From positions 1,736,001 to 1,800,000 of the forward strand of contig CP016836.1 of assembly GCA_002240395.1 (NCBI GenBank): DNA of 64,000 nucleotides, read 5' to 3'. This DNA is from Xanthomonas citri pv. mangiferaeindicae (GTDB lineage Bacteria; Pseudomonadota; Gammaproteobacteria; Xanthomonadales; Xanthomonadaceae). This document shows, in pieces, positions 15,566 through 24,169 of this stretch. The notes below the pieces were generated by a model, which was not told the origin of the DNA, did not search any database, and worked only from the letters and a program-made list of their open reading frames with translations. Position 1 is the first letter of the stretch. The number at the start of each line of letters is the position of its first letter. The position numbers were made by a program, and so were the translations under genes.

Positions 15566-16369
15566 ATGACGTCCTCCCCCATTCATGCCAGCACCGGCGG
15601 CCCGCCGGTGCGCGCCTTGCGCTATGCGTATCGCGTGCCGATGCTGTTGTGGCACGTCTTCGTGCACCTGCCGCTGGTGCTGTTGTCGATGGTGCCGCCG
15701 ATCGGCGCGCGCACGCTGCCCAGCGGCGAGCGAATCGACCACCGGATGATCCGCTGGTGGCAGGGCGGCCTGATGCGGGTGTTCGGTTTCCGGATGCGCC
15801 GGATCGGTACGCCGTTGCCCGGCGCGACGCTGTTCGTCGCCAACCATGTGAGCTGGGTCGATATCGTCGCGCTGCACAGCCAGCGGATGATGGGCTTCGT
15901 CGCCAAGCGGGAGATCGCCGGCTGGCCGGTGGTGGGCTGGCTGGCCGCGCGCGGGGAGACGATCTTCCACCAGCGCGGCAGCCAGGAATCGCTGGGCGGG
16001 GTGCTGCAGGAAATGCTCGCGCGGCTGCGCGCCGGGCGCCCGGTCGCGGTGTTTCCCGAAGGACGCACGCGCGGCGGCACGCATGTCGGGCCGTTCCATG
16101 CGCGCATCTTCCTGGCCGCGGTCGAGGCCAATGTCGCGGTGCAGCCGGTCGCCCTGCGCTACGGCGTCGGCGGCGCGGCGCAGACGATCGTGGCGTTCCG
16201 CGAGCGCGAGTCGTTCTTCGCCAACTTTCTGCGCTTGCTCGGCGAGGCGCCGCGGCAGGCCGACGTGATCTTCCTCGAGCCGATCCTGCCGGGCGAGGGC
16301 GAAGGCCGGCGCCGGATCGCCGATGTCTCGCGCGAGCGCATCGTCGCGGCGCTGGAGGCGGCGGGATGA
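15566..16369 (+). CDS. Lysophospholipid acyltransferase family protein (PlsC-like)
   Basis: The product is 267 residues. The catalytic HX4D motif is NHVSWVD (about residues 92-98), and the second family motif FPEGRTRGG binds the phosphate of the acceptor. A membrane segment precedes the domain (LLWHVFVHLPLVLLSMV). Family members acylate lysophosphatidic acid or related lysolipids at the inner membrane. It overlaps the following YheT-type gene by four bases, so the pair is probably cotranscribed. Confidence 0.9.
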   Translation: MTSSPIHASTGGPPVRALRYAYRVPMLLWHVFVHLPLVLLSMVPPIGARTLPSGERIDHRMIRWWQGGLMRVFGFRMRRIGTPLPGATLFVANHVSWVDIVALHSQRMMGFVAKREIAGWPVVGWLAARGETIFHQRGSQESLGGVLQEMLARLRAGRPVAVFPEGRTRGGTHVGPFHARIFLAAVEANVAVQPVALRYGVGGAAQTIVAFRERESFFANFLRLLGEAPRQADVIFLEPILPGEGEGRRRIADVSRERIVAALEAAG

Positions 16370-17487
16370 CCGCGGCGCATCCGTCGGCGACGGCGGATGC
16401 CCACCGGCTGCCGGGCGCCGATGGCGGCCTGCGCGGCAGCGACTACATGCCGCCAGCCTGGCTGCGCAGCCCGCATGTGCAGACCGTGCTCGGCAGCAGC
16501 CCCTGGCGACGCCGACGCGGCGCGCGGCTGCTCGCGGCGACCGGTGCGGTGACCACCGAGCATCTGATCGACGGCGGGGAGGGCGTTCGCCTGCACGGCC
16601 TGCATTCGGTGGTGCCCGGGACTGCGTCGCGCGGGCTGGCCCTGCTGTTGCACGGGTGGGAAGGCAGCACCGAATCGAGCTACATGCGCTTGACCGCGGC
16701 GCGGATGCTCGAGCGCGGCTACGAGGTGTTCCGGCTGAACTTCCGCGATCACGGCGGCAGTCATCACCTCAACGAGGCGATCTTCCACTCCAACCGGATC
16801 GACGAGGTCGTGCACGCCGCGCTCGACGTGGCGCGGCGCTTTCCGGCCCGGCCGATGGTCGCCGCCGGGTATTCGCTCGGCGGCAACTTCGTGCTGCGTC
16901 TGGCGCTGCGCGCGCCGGCGGTCGGCCTGCAACTGGCGGGCGTGGCCTCGGTGTGCCCGGTGGTCGATCCGGCGCGCACGATGGTGTACATGGAGCGTGG
17001 GCACCGGCTGTACCTGCGGCACTTCGAACGCACCTGGCGCGCGTCGCTGCGGCGCAAGCGCGACCTGTTTCCCGATCGCCACGCCTTCGACGATGCGACC
17101 CTGCGCCTGGGCATGCGCGAGCTGACCGAATGGCTGGTCCAGACCCACACCGACTTCGGCACGCTCGACAACTATTTCGATGGCTACTCGGTCGCCGGCG
17201 ACCGCCTGGCCGGCCTGCAGGTGCCGACCGACATCCTGATGGCGGCCGACGACCCGGTGATCCCGCTCGACGCATTCCACACCCTGGCACTGCCGGCGCA
17301 TGCGCGCATCGAGCTCAGCCGCTGGGGCGGGCACTGTGGATTCCTGCTCGACGCCCACCTCGACGGGTTCGCCGAACGCTGGGTGGCCGCGCGGCTCGAC
17401 GCGCATGCCGACGCGGCACGCGAGGCGGGCATGCGGACCCGGCTGGCCAATGCGATCGGCAGCGACCTGGCACCCGGCGCCGGCTGA
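16366..17487 (+). CDS. YheT/EMB8-type alpha/beta hydrolase
   Basis: The product is 373 residues. The N-terminal family block is PPAWLRSPHVQTVLGS. LLLHGWEGS is the oxyanion region, the nucleophile elbow is GYSLGG, the acid is in AADDPVIP, and the catalytic His is in WGGHCGF. NYFDGYS is also typical of YheT. ATG overlaps the acyltransferase stop, with a GGAGGCGGG stretch upstream. Pairing with an acyltransferase suggests lipid or ester metabolism; this is inference. Confidence 0.9.
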   Translation: MTAAHPSATADAHRLPGADGGLRGSDYMPPAWLRSPHVQTVLGSSPWRRRRGARLLAATGAVTTEHLIDGGEGVRLHGLHSVVPGTASRGLALLLHGWEGSTESSYMRLTAARMLERGYEVFRLNFRDHGGSHHLNEAIFHSNRIDEVVHAALDVARRFPARPMVAAGYSLGGNFVLRLALRAPAVGLQLAGVASVCPVVDPARTMVYMERGHRLYLRHFERTWRASLRRKRDLFPDRHAFDDATLRLGMRELTEWLVQTHTDFGTLDNYFDGYSVAGDRLAGLQVPTDILMAADDPVIPLDAFHTLALPAHARIELSRWGGHCGFLLDAHLDGFAERWVAARLDAHADAAREAGMRTRLANAIGSDLAPGAG

Positions 17488-17521
17488 GCAGAGCCGCACA
17501 GCGCGGCGGGTGGGGCACGCG
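17488..17521. repeat. Short fragment of the GC-rich repeat
   Basis: Directly after the YheT-type stop codon, the sequence CACAGCGCGGCGGGTGGGGC matches the second half of the repeat unit seen at 3968-3990. It is a truncated copy. Confidence 0.5.
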
Positions 17522-17593
17522 CGCCGGCCGTCAGCAGATGGCCCGCTACAATGGCCGGCCCAGCCAGACGGACGGCGTTACGCCGGCACCAGC

Positions 17594-19663
17594 ATGCAGC
17601 AACAGATCCTCGATGCCCTGCGCCGCGGCGCCCATGACGACGCCGCCGCGCTCGCGCGCCAGGCCCTGGCCGATACGCCCCGCGATGTCGGCCTGCTGCG
17701 CGCCGCCGCACTCGCGCTGCGCACGGCCGGCGATCGCGACGGTGCGCTGGCCGCGATCGATGCCGCGCTCGCCGATGCGCCCGATGAGGCCGAGCTGCAC
17801 TTCCTGCGTGCGGGCATGCTGCTCGACGCGCGTGATCTGGAGGCCGCGCAGGCGGCGTTGTCGCAGACCGTCGCGCTCGATCCCAACCAGTTCGGCGCCT
17901 ATGTGATGCGCGCGCAGATGGCGATCGGCCGCGGCGATCTCGACGAAGCCGAGCAGCAGCAGAAGCTGGCCGAGCGCGTGGCGCCCGAGCACCCGTGGAC
18001 GACGATGCTTGCCGGCGCGATCGCCTCGCGTCGCGGCGACCACGACCGCGCCCTGGGCCTGCTGTCGCACGCCTCCAGCCAAGCGCCCGAGGACCTGCAG
18101 GTGCTGCACGCGCTGGCCTTCGGCTATCTCGCGGCCGGCCACTTGGCGTTCGCCGAGCAGGCGTTCCGCCGCGTGATCGAGCAGACCGGCCAGGCGCCGC
18201 TGCGTGGGTTGCTGGCGCAGATCGTGCTGCAGCAGGGCCGTCCTGCCGATGCCGCCGACGTGATCGCCGAGATCCTGGCCGATCCGGCGCAGGTCACCCC
18301 GGCGTGGCAGACGCTCGGCGGCGAGCTCGAACTGGAGGCCGGGCGTCCCGAACGCGCCGCGCCGTTGCTGCATGCCGCATTCGCCGCGCATCCCGAGTCG
18401 CGCCGCGCGACCAATGCGCTGGTCCAGTTGTGGAGCCGGACCGACGCTGCGGACGACGCCCGCAGCACGCTCGATGCCGCGCTCGCAGCCGGCCCCGAGC
18501 ACGATCATCTGTGGCTTGCGCGGTTGGCGTTCGAGCCGTTCGCCGGCGAAGCCGCGCGCGGCATCGTCGAGCGCTGGAACGCCCGCCGTCCCGATCACCT
18601 GCCGGCGCTGCAGACACGCCTGTCGCTGGAGACCGGCGCGGGTGATATGGAGGCGGCCGAAGCGGTCGCGCGCGCGGTCACCGCGCTGCAGCCCGGTCAT
18701 GCCGCGGCCAACGAATTCCTGTTCAACCAGTTGCTCGCGCGCGACCCGGACGCGGCGGTGACCTTTGCCGAAGGCCTGCAGGCGACCGCACACGACGCTG
18801 CGCGCCTGATGCTGCGCCGCTGGGTCGGCCTGGCCCAGGACGCCGCCGGCCGCCACGCCGATGCGGTCGCGACCTGGACCGCGGTCAGCGTCGATACCAG
18901 CGCTGCGGCGAGCGCACCGCCAGAGCCAACCGCCGCACCGGCGCAGTGGCCGCCGGTCGCCGAGTCTCTGGCACCGCAACCGCCGGCGGTGTTCCTCTAC
19001 GGACCGCCCGGCGCCCAGGTCGATCGTGTCGCCGGCCTGCTGCGGCAGGCGGTGCGGCAGTTCCGCGCCGACCGCTTCGCCGGCCCGGTCGCCGACGCCT
19101 TCCAGGACACGCGCGTGCCGGCCCGGCTCGCCGCGGGCGAGTTCACCGCGCGCCAGATCGTCGACAGCTGGCGCACCCAGCTACCGGCACGCGATGCCGG
19201 CGACGGCGCGATCGTCGACTGGCTGCCGTGGTGGGACAACGCCTGGCTGCTGGCGCTGCGGCCCGAGCTGCCGCAGGCGCGCTTGCTGCTGGCGCTGCGC
19301 GATCCGCGCGACATGCTGCTCGAATGGCTGGCGTTCGGCACTGCGTTGACCATGCGGGTGGACGACGCCCAGGGCGCGGCGGACTGGTTGGCCCGCCATC
19401 TGGCGCAGTTCGCCGACCTCATCGAGCAGCAGCTGATGCCGGTCACGATCGTGCGCACCGACGCACCGGCCGCCGATCCGATGGCGGTGTCCGCCGCGCT
19501 CGGCGAGGCCCTGGCGCTCGATGGTTTCCCGGTGCCGCCGCCGCAGGCGCTCGGCCCCGATCGCCTGCCTGCCGGACGCTGGCGTGCGTACACCGACGCG
19601 CTGGCCGGCCCGATCGCCGCCTTGACCCCGGTCGCAGTGCGCCTGGGCTATCCGCAGGCCTGA
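17594..19663 (+). CDS. TPR-repeat protein with C-terminal sulfotransferase-like domain
   Basis: The product is 689 residues. Residues 1 to about 440 are consecutive TPR-like helix pairs (DVGLLRAAALALRTAGDRDG; AELHFLRAGMLLDARDLEAA). After a Pro/Ala linker (about 440-465), the C-terminal part resembles TPR-sulfotransferase fusions: AVFLYGPPGAQVDRV stands where the PAPS-binding P-loop is expected, and ALRDPRDMLLEWL resembles the 3'-phosphate motif. The P-loop lacks the usual R-S-G-T/S core, so catalysis is doubtful. The start ATG follows a short gap containing ACGCCGGCACCAGC without a strong ribosome site. Confidence 0.78.
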   Translation: MQQQILDALRRGAHDDAAALARQALADTPRDVGLLRAAALALRTAGDRDGALAAIDAALADAPDEAELHFLRAGMLLDARDLEAAQAALSQTVALDPNQFGAYVMRAQMAIGRGDLDEAEQQQKLAERVAPEHPWTTMLAGAIASRRGDHDRALGLLSHASSQAPEDLQVLHALAFGYLAAGHLAFAEQAFRRVIEQTGQAPLRGLLAQIVLQQGRPADAADVIAEILADPAQVTPAWQTLGGELELEAGRPERAAPLLHAAFAAHPESRRATNALVQLWSRTDAADDARSTLDAALAAGPEHDHLWLARLAFEPFAGEAARGIVERWNARRPDHLPALQTRLSLETGAGDMEAAEAVARAVTALQPGHAAANEFLFNQLLARDPDAAVTFAEGLQATAHDAARLMLRRWVGLAQDAAGRHADAVATWTAVSVDTSAAASAPPEPTAAPAQWPPVAESLAPQPPAVFLYGPPGAQVDRVAGLLRQAVRQFRADRFAGPVADAFQDTRVPARLAAGEFTARQIVDSWRTQLPARDAGDGAIVDWLPWWDNAWLLALRPELPQARLLLALRDPRDMLLEWLAFGTALTMRVDDAQGAADWLARHLAQFADLIEQQLMPVTIVRTDAPAADPMAVSAALGEALALDGFPVPPPQALGPDRLPAGRWRAYTDALAGPIAALTPVAVRLGYPQA

Positions 19664-19699
19664 CCGCCGCCCCGATTCCGCCACGCAGGAGACGACACC

Positions 19700-20317
19700 A
19701 TGCGCATCCACAGCGACAGCTTCGCGCCCGGCCAACCGATTCCGGCGGCGTTCGCCGCGGGCACGCCCGACGGCTTCGGCGGCAACCGCAATCCGCACCT
19801 GGCTTGGGACGAGGTCCCGGCCGGTACGCGTTCGTTCGCGCTGCTGTGCCTGGATCCCGATGCACCGACCGACCCGTCGCTGGCCGGTCGCGACGATGTC
19901 GAGATTCCGGTCGCGCATCCGCGCGGCACGTTCGTGCACTGGGCGGTCGTCGACCTGCCGGCCGAACTGCGCGCGATCGAGGCAGGCAGCGCCAGCGAAG
20001 GCGTGACCCCGGGCGGCAAGCGGCGACCGCCGGGACCGGCCGGTGCGCGTCAGGGTCTGAACGACTACACCGGCTGGTTCGCAGGCGACGCCGACATGGC
20101 CGGCGACTGGTTCGGCTACGACGGTCCGTACCCGCCGCCCAACGACCTGCGCACGCATCGCTATTTCTTCCGCCTGTTCGCGCTCGACGTCGACCGTCTC
20201 GACGTGCCCGAGCGCTTCACCGCCGGCGATGTGCAGCGTGCGATCCAGGGCCATGTGTTGGCCGAGGCGACCGTGTGGGGCAGCTACGCACTGCATCCGG
20301 GCGCCACGCCGGCCTGA
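19700..20317 (+). CDS. YbhB/YbcL family (PEBP, Raf kinase inhibitor-like) protein
   Basis: The product is 205 residues, slightly longer than the usual 150-185. The ligand-pocket motifs of phosphatidylethanolamine-binding proteins are present: LLCLDPDAPTD (DPDAP box), GTFVHWAVVDLP (HW box) and YDGPYPPPN followed by HRYFFRLFALD. A loop around DYTGWFAGDADMAGDW enlarges the protein. GGAG lies eight bases before the ATG. There is no signal peptide, so it is probably cytoplasmic. The function of bacterial members is not established. Confidence 0.9.
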   Translation: MRIHSDSFAPGQPIPAAFAAGTPDGFGGNRNPHLAWDEVPAGTRSFALLCLDPDAPTDPSLAGRDDVEIPVAHPRGTFVHWAVVDLPAELRAIEAGSASEGVTPGGKRRPPGPAGARQGLNDYTGWFAGDADMAGDWFGYDGPYPPPNDLRTHRYFFRLFALDVDRLDVPERFTAGDVQRAIQGHVLAEATVWGSYALHPGATPA

Positions 20318-20354
20318 GGCCCGCGCGGCACCCCGGCCTCAGGCGGAGATCGGC

Positions 20355-20390
20355 GTATCGGGGCGCGCGTCGTTGCGCACGCCCCGATAC
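20355..20390. terminator. Strong hairpin between convergent genes
   Basis: GTATCGGGGC at 20355-20364 pairs with GCCCCGATAC at 20381-20390, and a further G-C pair and a GCG/CGC stretch extend it inward. It lies between the PEBP gene (ends 20317) and the convergent lipoprotein gene (ends 20399). It is probably a bidirectional terminator, although no T-run follows. Confidence 0.7.
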
Positions 20391-20398
20391 CGTCGCGC

Positions 20399-21225
20399 TC
20401 AGCGCGCGACGGTCTCCGATTCGACCACCATGTCGAGCACATACGCCTGCGCCGGCGCATCGGCCGGTGGGTCGGTCACATCGAAGCGTTGCACCCGCAC
20501 GACGTTGCGCGTGCCGTCTTCGTGGGTGAAGCCCTCGATCTCCTGGTACAGCGGCATCCACGGCGCGTCGCCAGGCACACGTACGCCGTCGGCGTCATAG
20601 CGCACCTCGCGCACCTGCAGGCAGCGGTGATCGGGGATCAGCGGATGACTGCAGGCCACGCGTTCGGGCGCGATCTCCAGGAACACCTGCTCGCCGGCGC
20701 TGCCGTAGCGCGTGGCGGGCGTGGGCGTGCCTTCGAACGTCAGCACATCGCCGCCGTCGGTCTGCAGCGTCAGCCGCGGGGTTTCGCCCCCTGCGATGGT
20801 GATGCGATGGGTGCCGGGCAGGCGCTGGCCGATCTCGCGCTCGAGCGTCTGCAGCCGTGCGTCCTGGCAGGCCATCATGGTCGAGATCACTTGGTCGACG
20901 GTCATGCGGTCGTCGTCGAGCGCCACGTTCGCGCTCATGTTGTTGCAGGCGTTGCGGACCTGGACGCCGCCATCGCGGAAATCCAGCTGCAGTGGCTCGC
21001 CACCTTCCGCGAGCAATCCGTCGATCCGGGCCCCCGTGCCCGAACGCGCGTCCACCAGACGCCAGTGATAGGCCCGAGCGTGGCTGTGTGGTCGGCCGGC
21101 GCAGCATCCGGCAGGTCGGCGGCCGCCGCCTGCGCATCCGGCGTCGCGGCGCCATCGGGCGGCGAGGTGGCCGGCGAGCAGGCGATCAGGGCGAACGGCA
21201 GCAGCAGCGGCAGTGCACGACGCAT
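20399..21225 (-). pseudogene. META/DUF4377 lipoprotein with an apparent one-base frameshift
   Basis: The N-terminal frame starts at 21225 after AAGGAG. It has a lipoprotein signal (LLLPFALIAC, then SPATSPPDG) and an Ala/Asp-rich linker ending in DHTATLG. The homologous reading then jumps frame at 21073-21075 (GGGCC, one base apparently missing) into YHWRLVDARSGTG, which starts a META/HslJ-like domain containing VRNACNNMSANVALDDDRM. A DUF4377-like C-terminus follows, with LREVRYD-type spacing (CLQVREVRYDADG) and PWMPLYQEIEGF. HslJ-like proteins are outer-membrane-linked and stress-related. The shift may be a sequencing error, because both parts look otherwise intact. Confidence 0.75.
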
Positions 21226-21337
21226 CGGGAGTCTCCTTGTCGGACGAACGGATGTGCGCAAGCTTAACCGGCTCGCCTGAACGCGCTGCGTGGACGCCGG
21301 TCTGCGCCGGCGATGTCCGCCACGCCAGATCGCGCCT

Positions 21338-21476
21338 ATCGCCTTCCCCGCCTGCGGGAGAACCAAATCGCGCGTACCACCTCCCCCGCCCGAGGGAGCA
21401 CCAAATCGCACGTACCACCTCCCCGCCTGCGGGGGAGGTCGGCGCGCTCCGCGCGCCGGGTGGGGGCACGGGCCCT
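21338..21476. repeat. Array of partial and complete GC-rich repeat units
   Basis: Three tandem pieces share CACCTCCCC/GCCTTCCCC starts (near 21343, 21378 and 21415). AACCAAATCGCGCGTACCAC and CACCAAATCGCACGTACCAC are two near-identical linkers (about 21360 and 21398). The last piece is a full unit, with CTCCCCGCCTGCGGGGGAG, then GGCGCGCTCCGCGCGCC and GGTGGGGGC. It fills the gap between the lipoprotein gene and uppP; no gene is seen. Confidence 0.8.
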
Positions 21477-21491
21477 CCCGAAAGCCCCGCT

Positions 21492-22286
21492 TCAGACCCC
21501 CGACGGCATCAACAGCAGCAGGCCCAGGCCGAGCGCGATGCGGTAGAGCGCAAAGCCGGTGAAGCGATGACGTTTGATGTAGCCGAGCAACCACTTGACC
21601 ACGATGAAGCCGGTCACCATCGCGGCGACGAAGGCGATCGCGACATCGCCCCAGGCTTCCTCGCCCAGGCCCTGGTCCAGCCACAACTCCAGGAACGCAT
21701 AGCCGCTGGCCGCGAACATCGTCGGGATGCCGACCAGGAACACGAACTCCGTCGCCGCCGAGCGCCGACTCAGGCCGGCCAGCATCGCGATGAAGATCGC
21801 CGCCGCCGAGCGCGAGGTACCGGGAAACACGCCGGCCAGAACCTGCGCCAGGCCCACCAGCACCGCGACCGTCCAGGTGACATCGCTGCGGTCGGGCCTG
21901 CGTTCGGCCAGGCGCTCGGCAACGATCATCCACAGCCCACCGATCACCAGCGCCCAAGCCACCGGCGTGACGGTCTCGGGCAGCTCCCAGCCGGCCATGC
22001 GCACGGGCAGGCCGACCAGCGCGGTGACCAGGAACGCCAGCGCCAGCTTCATCGCATAGTCGCGGTTGGCGCGTTCGCCAAGGCCGGTGGTCAGGCTCCA
22101 GATGCGCTGGCGGAACACCAGCGTGATCGCGACGATCGCGCCGGCCTGGATGATGATGTTGAAGAAATCCGAGCGCGCGCCGAGCCAGTGCTGGGCGATC
22201 AGCAGGTGGCCGGTGCTGGAGATGGGCAGGAACTCGCTGAGCCCCTCGATGATGCCGAGCAGCAGGGCGGAAATCGGGTCGGACAC
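21492..22286 (-). CDS. uppP: Undecaprenyl-diphosphatase
   Basis: The product is 264 residues, the usual length, and hydrophobic throughout, with about eight membrane segments. It removes a phosphate from undecaprenyl diphosphate to recycle the lipid carrier for peptidoglycan. The first signature is EGLSEFLPISSTGHL at about residues 14-28, and the second is VFPGTSRSAAAIF. The start is a GTG at 22286 with only a weak upstream purine stretch; no better in-frame start is seen. Repeat clusters flank the gene on both sides, so it is likely transcribed alone. Confidence 0.95.
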   Translation of the reverse strand: MSDPISALLLGIIEGLSEFLPISSTGHLLIAQHWLGARSDFFNIIIQAGAIVAITLVFRQRIWSLTTGLGERANRDYAMKLALAFLVTALVGLPVRMAGWELPETVTPVAWALVIGGLWMIVAERLAERRPDRSDVTWTVAVLVGLAQVLAGVFPGTSRSAAAIFIAMLAGLSRRSAATEFVFLVGIPTMFAASGYAFLELWLDQGLGEEAWGDVAIAFVAAMVTGFIVVKWLLGYIKRHRFTGFALYRIALGLGLLLLMPSGV

Positions 22287-22369
22287 AGGGACTCACGGTG
22301 CAGCGGTGGGGGCGGGCAGCATACGCGCCCGATCCGGGCGGGGCCAAACCCGCGCCGCGCGCGCATGTC

Positions 22370-22695
22370 ACCTTTCTCGCCTGTGCGGGACATCGGCGCG
22401 TCCGGCCTGGTCCCTCCCCGCTCGCGGGGAGCTCGGCGCCACCGGCGCCGGGTGGGGGCGCGGGCTTTCACGCATCGCCTTGCGCGTACATGCCCCGAAC
22501 CGCTTCCCCCACCCAACCCGCCGCGCTGCGGAGGAGGGCTCAAAGCTCCGCGCAAGGACATGAGCATGAGGTCGACGCTACACGCGCGCATCGTTGTGTG
22601 CGGGACGATCGCAGCGCGGGACGCTTGAGCAAAGCACACCTCCCCGCTCGCGGGGGAGGTCGGCGCGCTCGCGCGCCGGGTGGGGGCCAGCCCCG
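22370..22695. repeat. Mosaic cluster of GC-rich repeats between uppP and the DUF4124 gene
   Basis: The 414-bp gap holds no gene. Complete units occur at about 22413-22460 (CTCCCCGCTCGCGGGGAGCT, then GGCGCCACCGGCGCC and GGTGGGGGC) and 22640-22687 (CTCCCCGCTCGCGGGGGAGG, then GGCGCGCTCGCGCGCC and GGTGGGGGCC). An inverted piece is at about 22506-22540 (CCCCCACCCAACCCGCCGCG). Their palindromes are well conserved while the linkers are not, as expected for structured elements. Confidence 0.8.
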
Positions 22696-22700
22696 CGCTG

Positions 22701-23339
22701 CTAGTCCCGCACCGCCGGTTGCTTGAGCTCGCGATAGCGGGCCAGCGCCGCGCGCAGATCGCCGCCGAGCGCGGCCTGGTCGGCCAATTGCTGCTCGAGC
22801 ACTGCGGTCTGGCGCTCCAGATCCGCGCGCTGGGCGCGGATGCCGGCGATCAGTGTCGCGTCGACCGGCGCATCGCGCAGTTCCAGATCGGCGGCCTGGC
22901 GCAGCAGCGACAGCAGGCTCGCGCGCAGGTTGGCGATGCCCAGGTGCGAGGTCTTGATCGCTTCTTCGACCAGCACGATGCGCTCGCCGTAGGCGCGCCG
23001 CAGGTCGGCTTCGGTCGCGTAGGCCTCCACCATCGCCAGTTCCCGCCGCTGCAGCACCCCGCGTGCTTCGGCCTCGCGCTGCGCCTGTACCTGCGCGGCT
23101 TCGGCCGCACTGCGCTCCTCATCGGTGAGCGCGCGGCCGATCTCGGCGGTGCGCACGCCGCTGCGCGCGTCGATCTCGGTGCGCGCGGCATTCACCGCCG
23201 AGGCGGGCAGGGCATCGCCGCAGACCCGGCGACCGCCTTCGTCCCAGCAGTACACCTTGCGGTCGGGCGCGGCGGTTTGCGCCCCGGCGGCCGCGGCGGC
23301 GAGCGACAGTGCGGCGGCCAGAAGTCCCTGCAACGTCAT
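22701..23339 (-). CDS. Exported DUF4124-type protein with coiled-coil
   Basis: The product is 212 residues. A signal peptide (LLAAALSLAAAAAGAQ) is followed by the DUF4124-like beta motif KVYCWDEGGRRVCGDALP. A long charged helical part, probably coiled coil, fills residues about 65-205 (EAAQVQAQREAEARGVLQRR and related). GGAGGG lies just upstream of the ATG. It is 31 bp downstream of pyrE on the same strand, so cotranscription is possible. The function is unknown; related proteins are common in Xanthomonadaceae. Confidence 0.8.
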   Translation of the reverse strand: MTLQGLLAAALSLAAAAAGAQTAAPDRKVYCWDEGGRRVCGDALPASAVNAARTEIDARSGVRTAEIGRALTDEERSAAEAAQVQAQREAEARGVLQRRELAMVEAYATEADLRRAYGERIVLVEEAIKTSHLGIANLRASLLSLLRQAADLELRDAPVDATLIAGIRAQRADLERQTAVLEQQLADQAALGGDLRAALARYRELKQPAVRD

Positions 23340-23370
23340 CGTGTCCCTCCCCCGGGGCGCTGGCGGGCCA

Positions 23371-24030
23371 TCAGCGCGCCGGGCCACTTCCGTATCGCGA
23401 CCGGTAAGCCAGCAGGCGGTCGCGCTCGGCATCCAGTGTCGCGTTTTCGCCCGCGAACGCAAGCAGGTCCGACAGCCCGGCGATCGACACCACCGGCACG
23501 CCCTGTTCGTCGGCCACCCGCTGGGCGGCCGAGCGCGGATCGTCGTCGGTCAGGCGCTCCTGGCGGTCGAGCGCGATCGCAATGCCCGCGACCCGTCCGC
23601 CGGCCGTGTCGATCAGCCCCAGCGCTTCGCGGATCGCGGTGCCGGCGGTGATCACATCGTCGACGATCAGCACCCGGCGGCCGTCGAGCGATGCACCGAT
23701 CAAGGTGCCGCCCTCGCCGTGGGTCTTGGCCTCCTTGCGGTTGAAGGTGATGGGCAGGTCGCGCCCGCGGCGTGCGTACTCCACGCCCAGCGCGCTCGCC
23801 AGCGGAATGCCCTTGTAGGCCGGCCCGAACAGCAGGTCGAAGTCGAGCCCGGCCGCATCGAGTGCATCGGCGTAGCAGCGTGTCAGCGTCGCCAGGGCCG
23901 CGCCCGAGTCGAAGCGACCGGCATTGAAGAAATACGGGCTGACACGGCCGGACTTGAGCGTGAACTCGCCAAAGCGCAGCGCCTGCACGTCGAAGGCGAG
24001 TTGCAGGAAGCGGGTGCGGTGGTCGGACAT
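23371..24030 (-). CDS. pyrE: Orotate phosphoribosyltransferase
   Basis: The product is 219 residues. It makes orotidine monophosphate from orotate and PRPP in pyrimidine synthesis. The PRPP loop VLIVDDVITAGTA is clear, and LKSGRVSPYFFNAG and FGPAYKGIPLA are family blocks for orotate and pyrophosphate binding. NRKEAKTHGEGG is the mobile catalytic loop. It is divergent from the di-haem peroxidase gene, with about 140 bp between the start codons. Confidence 0.96.
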   Translation of the reverse strand: MSDHRTRFLQLAFDVQALRFGEFTLKSGRVSPYFFNAGRFDSGAALATLTRCYADALDAAGLDFDLLFGPAYKGIPLASALGVEYARRGRDLPITFNRKEAKTHGEGGTLIGASLDGRRVLIVDDVITAGTAIREALGLIDTAGGRVAGIAIALDRQERLTDDDPRSAAQRVADEQGVPVVSIAGLSDLLAFAGENATLDAERDRLLAYRSRYGSGPAR

Positions 24031-24169
24031 CGGCGGCCTGGCGAAAGGGACGGAAAGCCGAAATGGTAAGGCAACACGCGCGGTCGCATCGGTGCGCCGT
24101 TGCGCGCGATCAATGCCGACGATGGCGATGCCGCGCATTCTCGACGCGTCATGGAAATGGAGCGGGACG

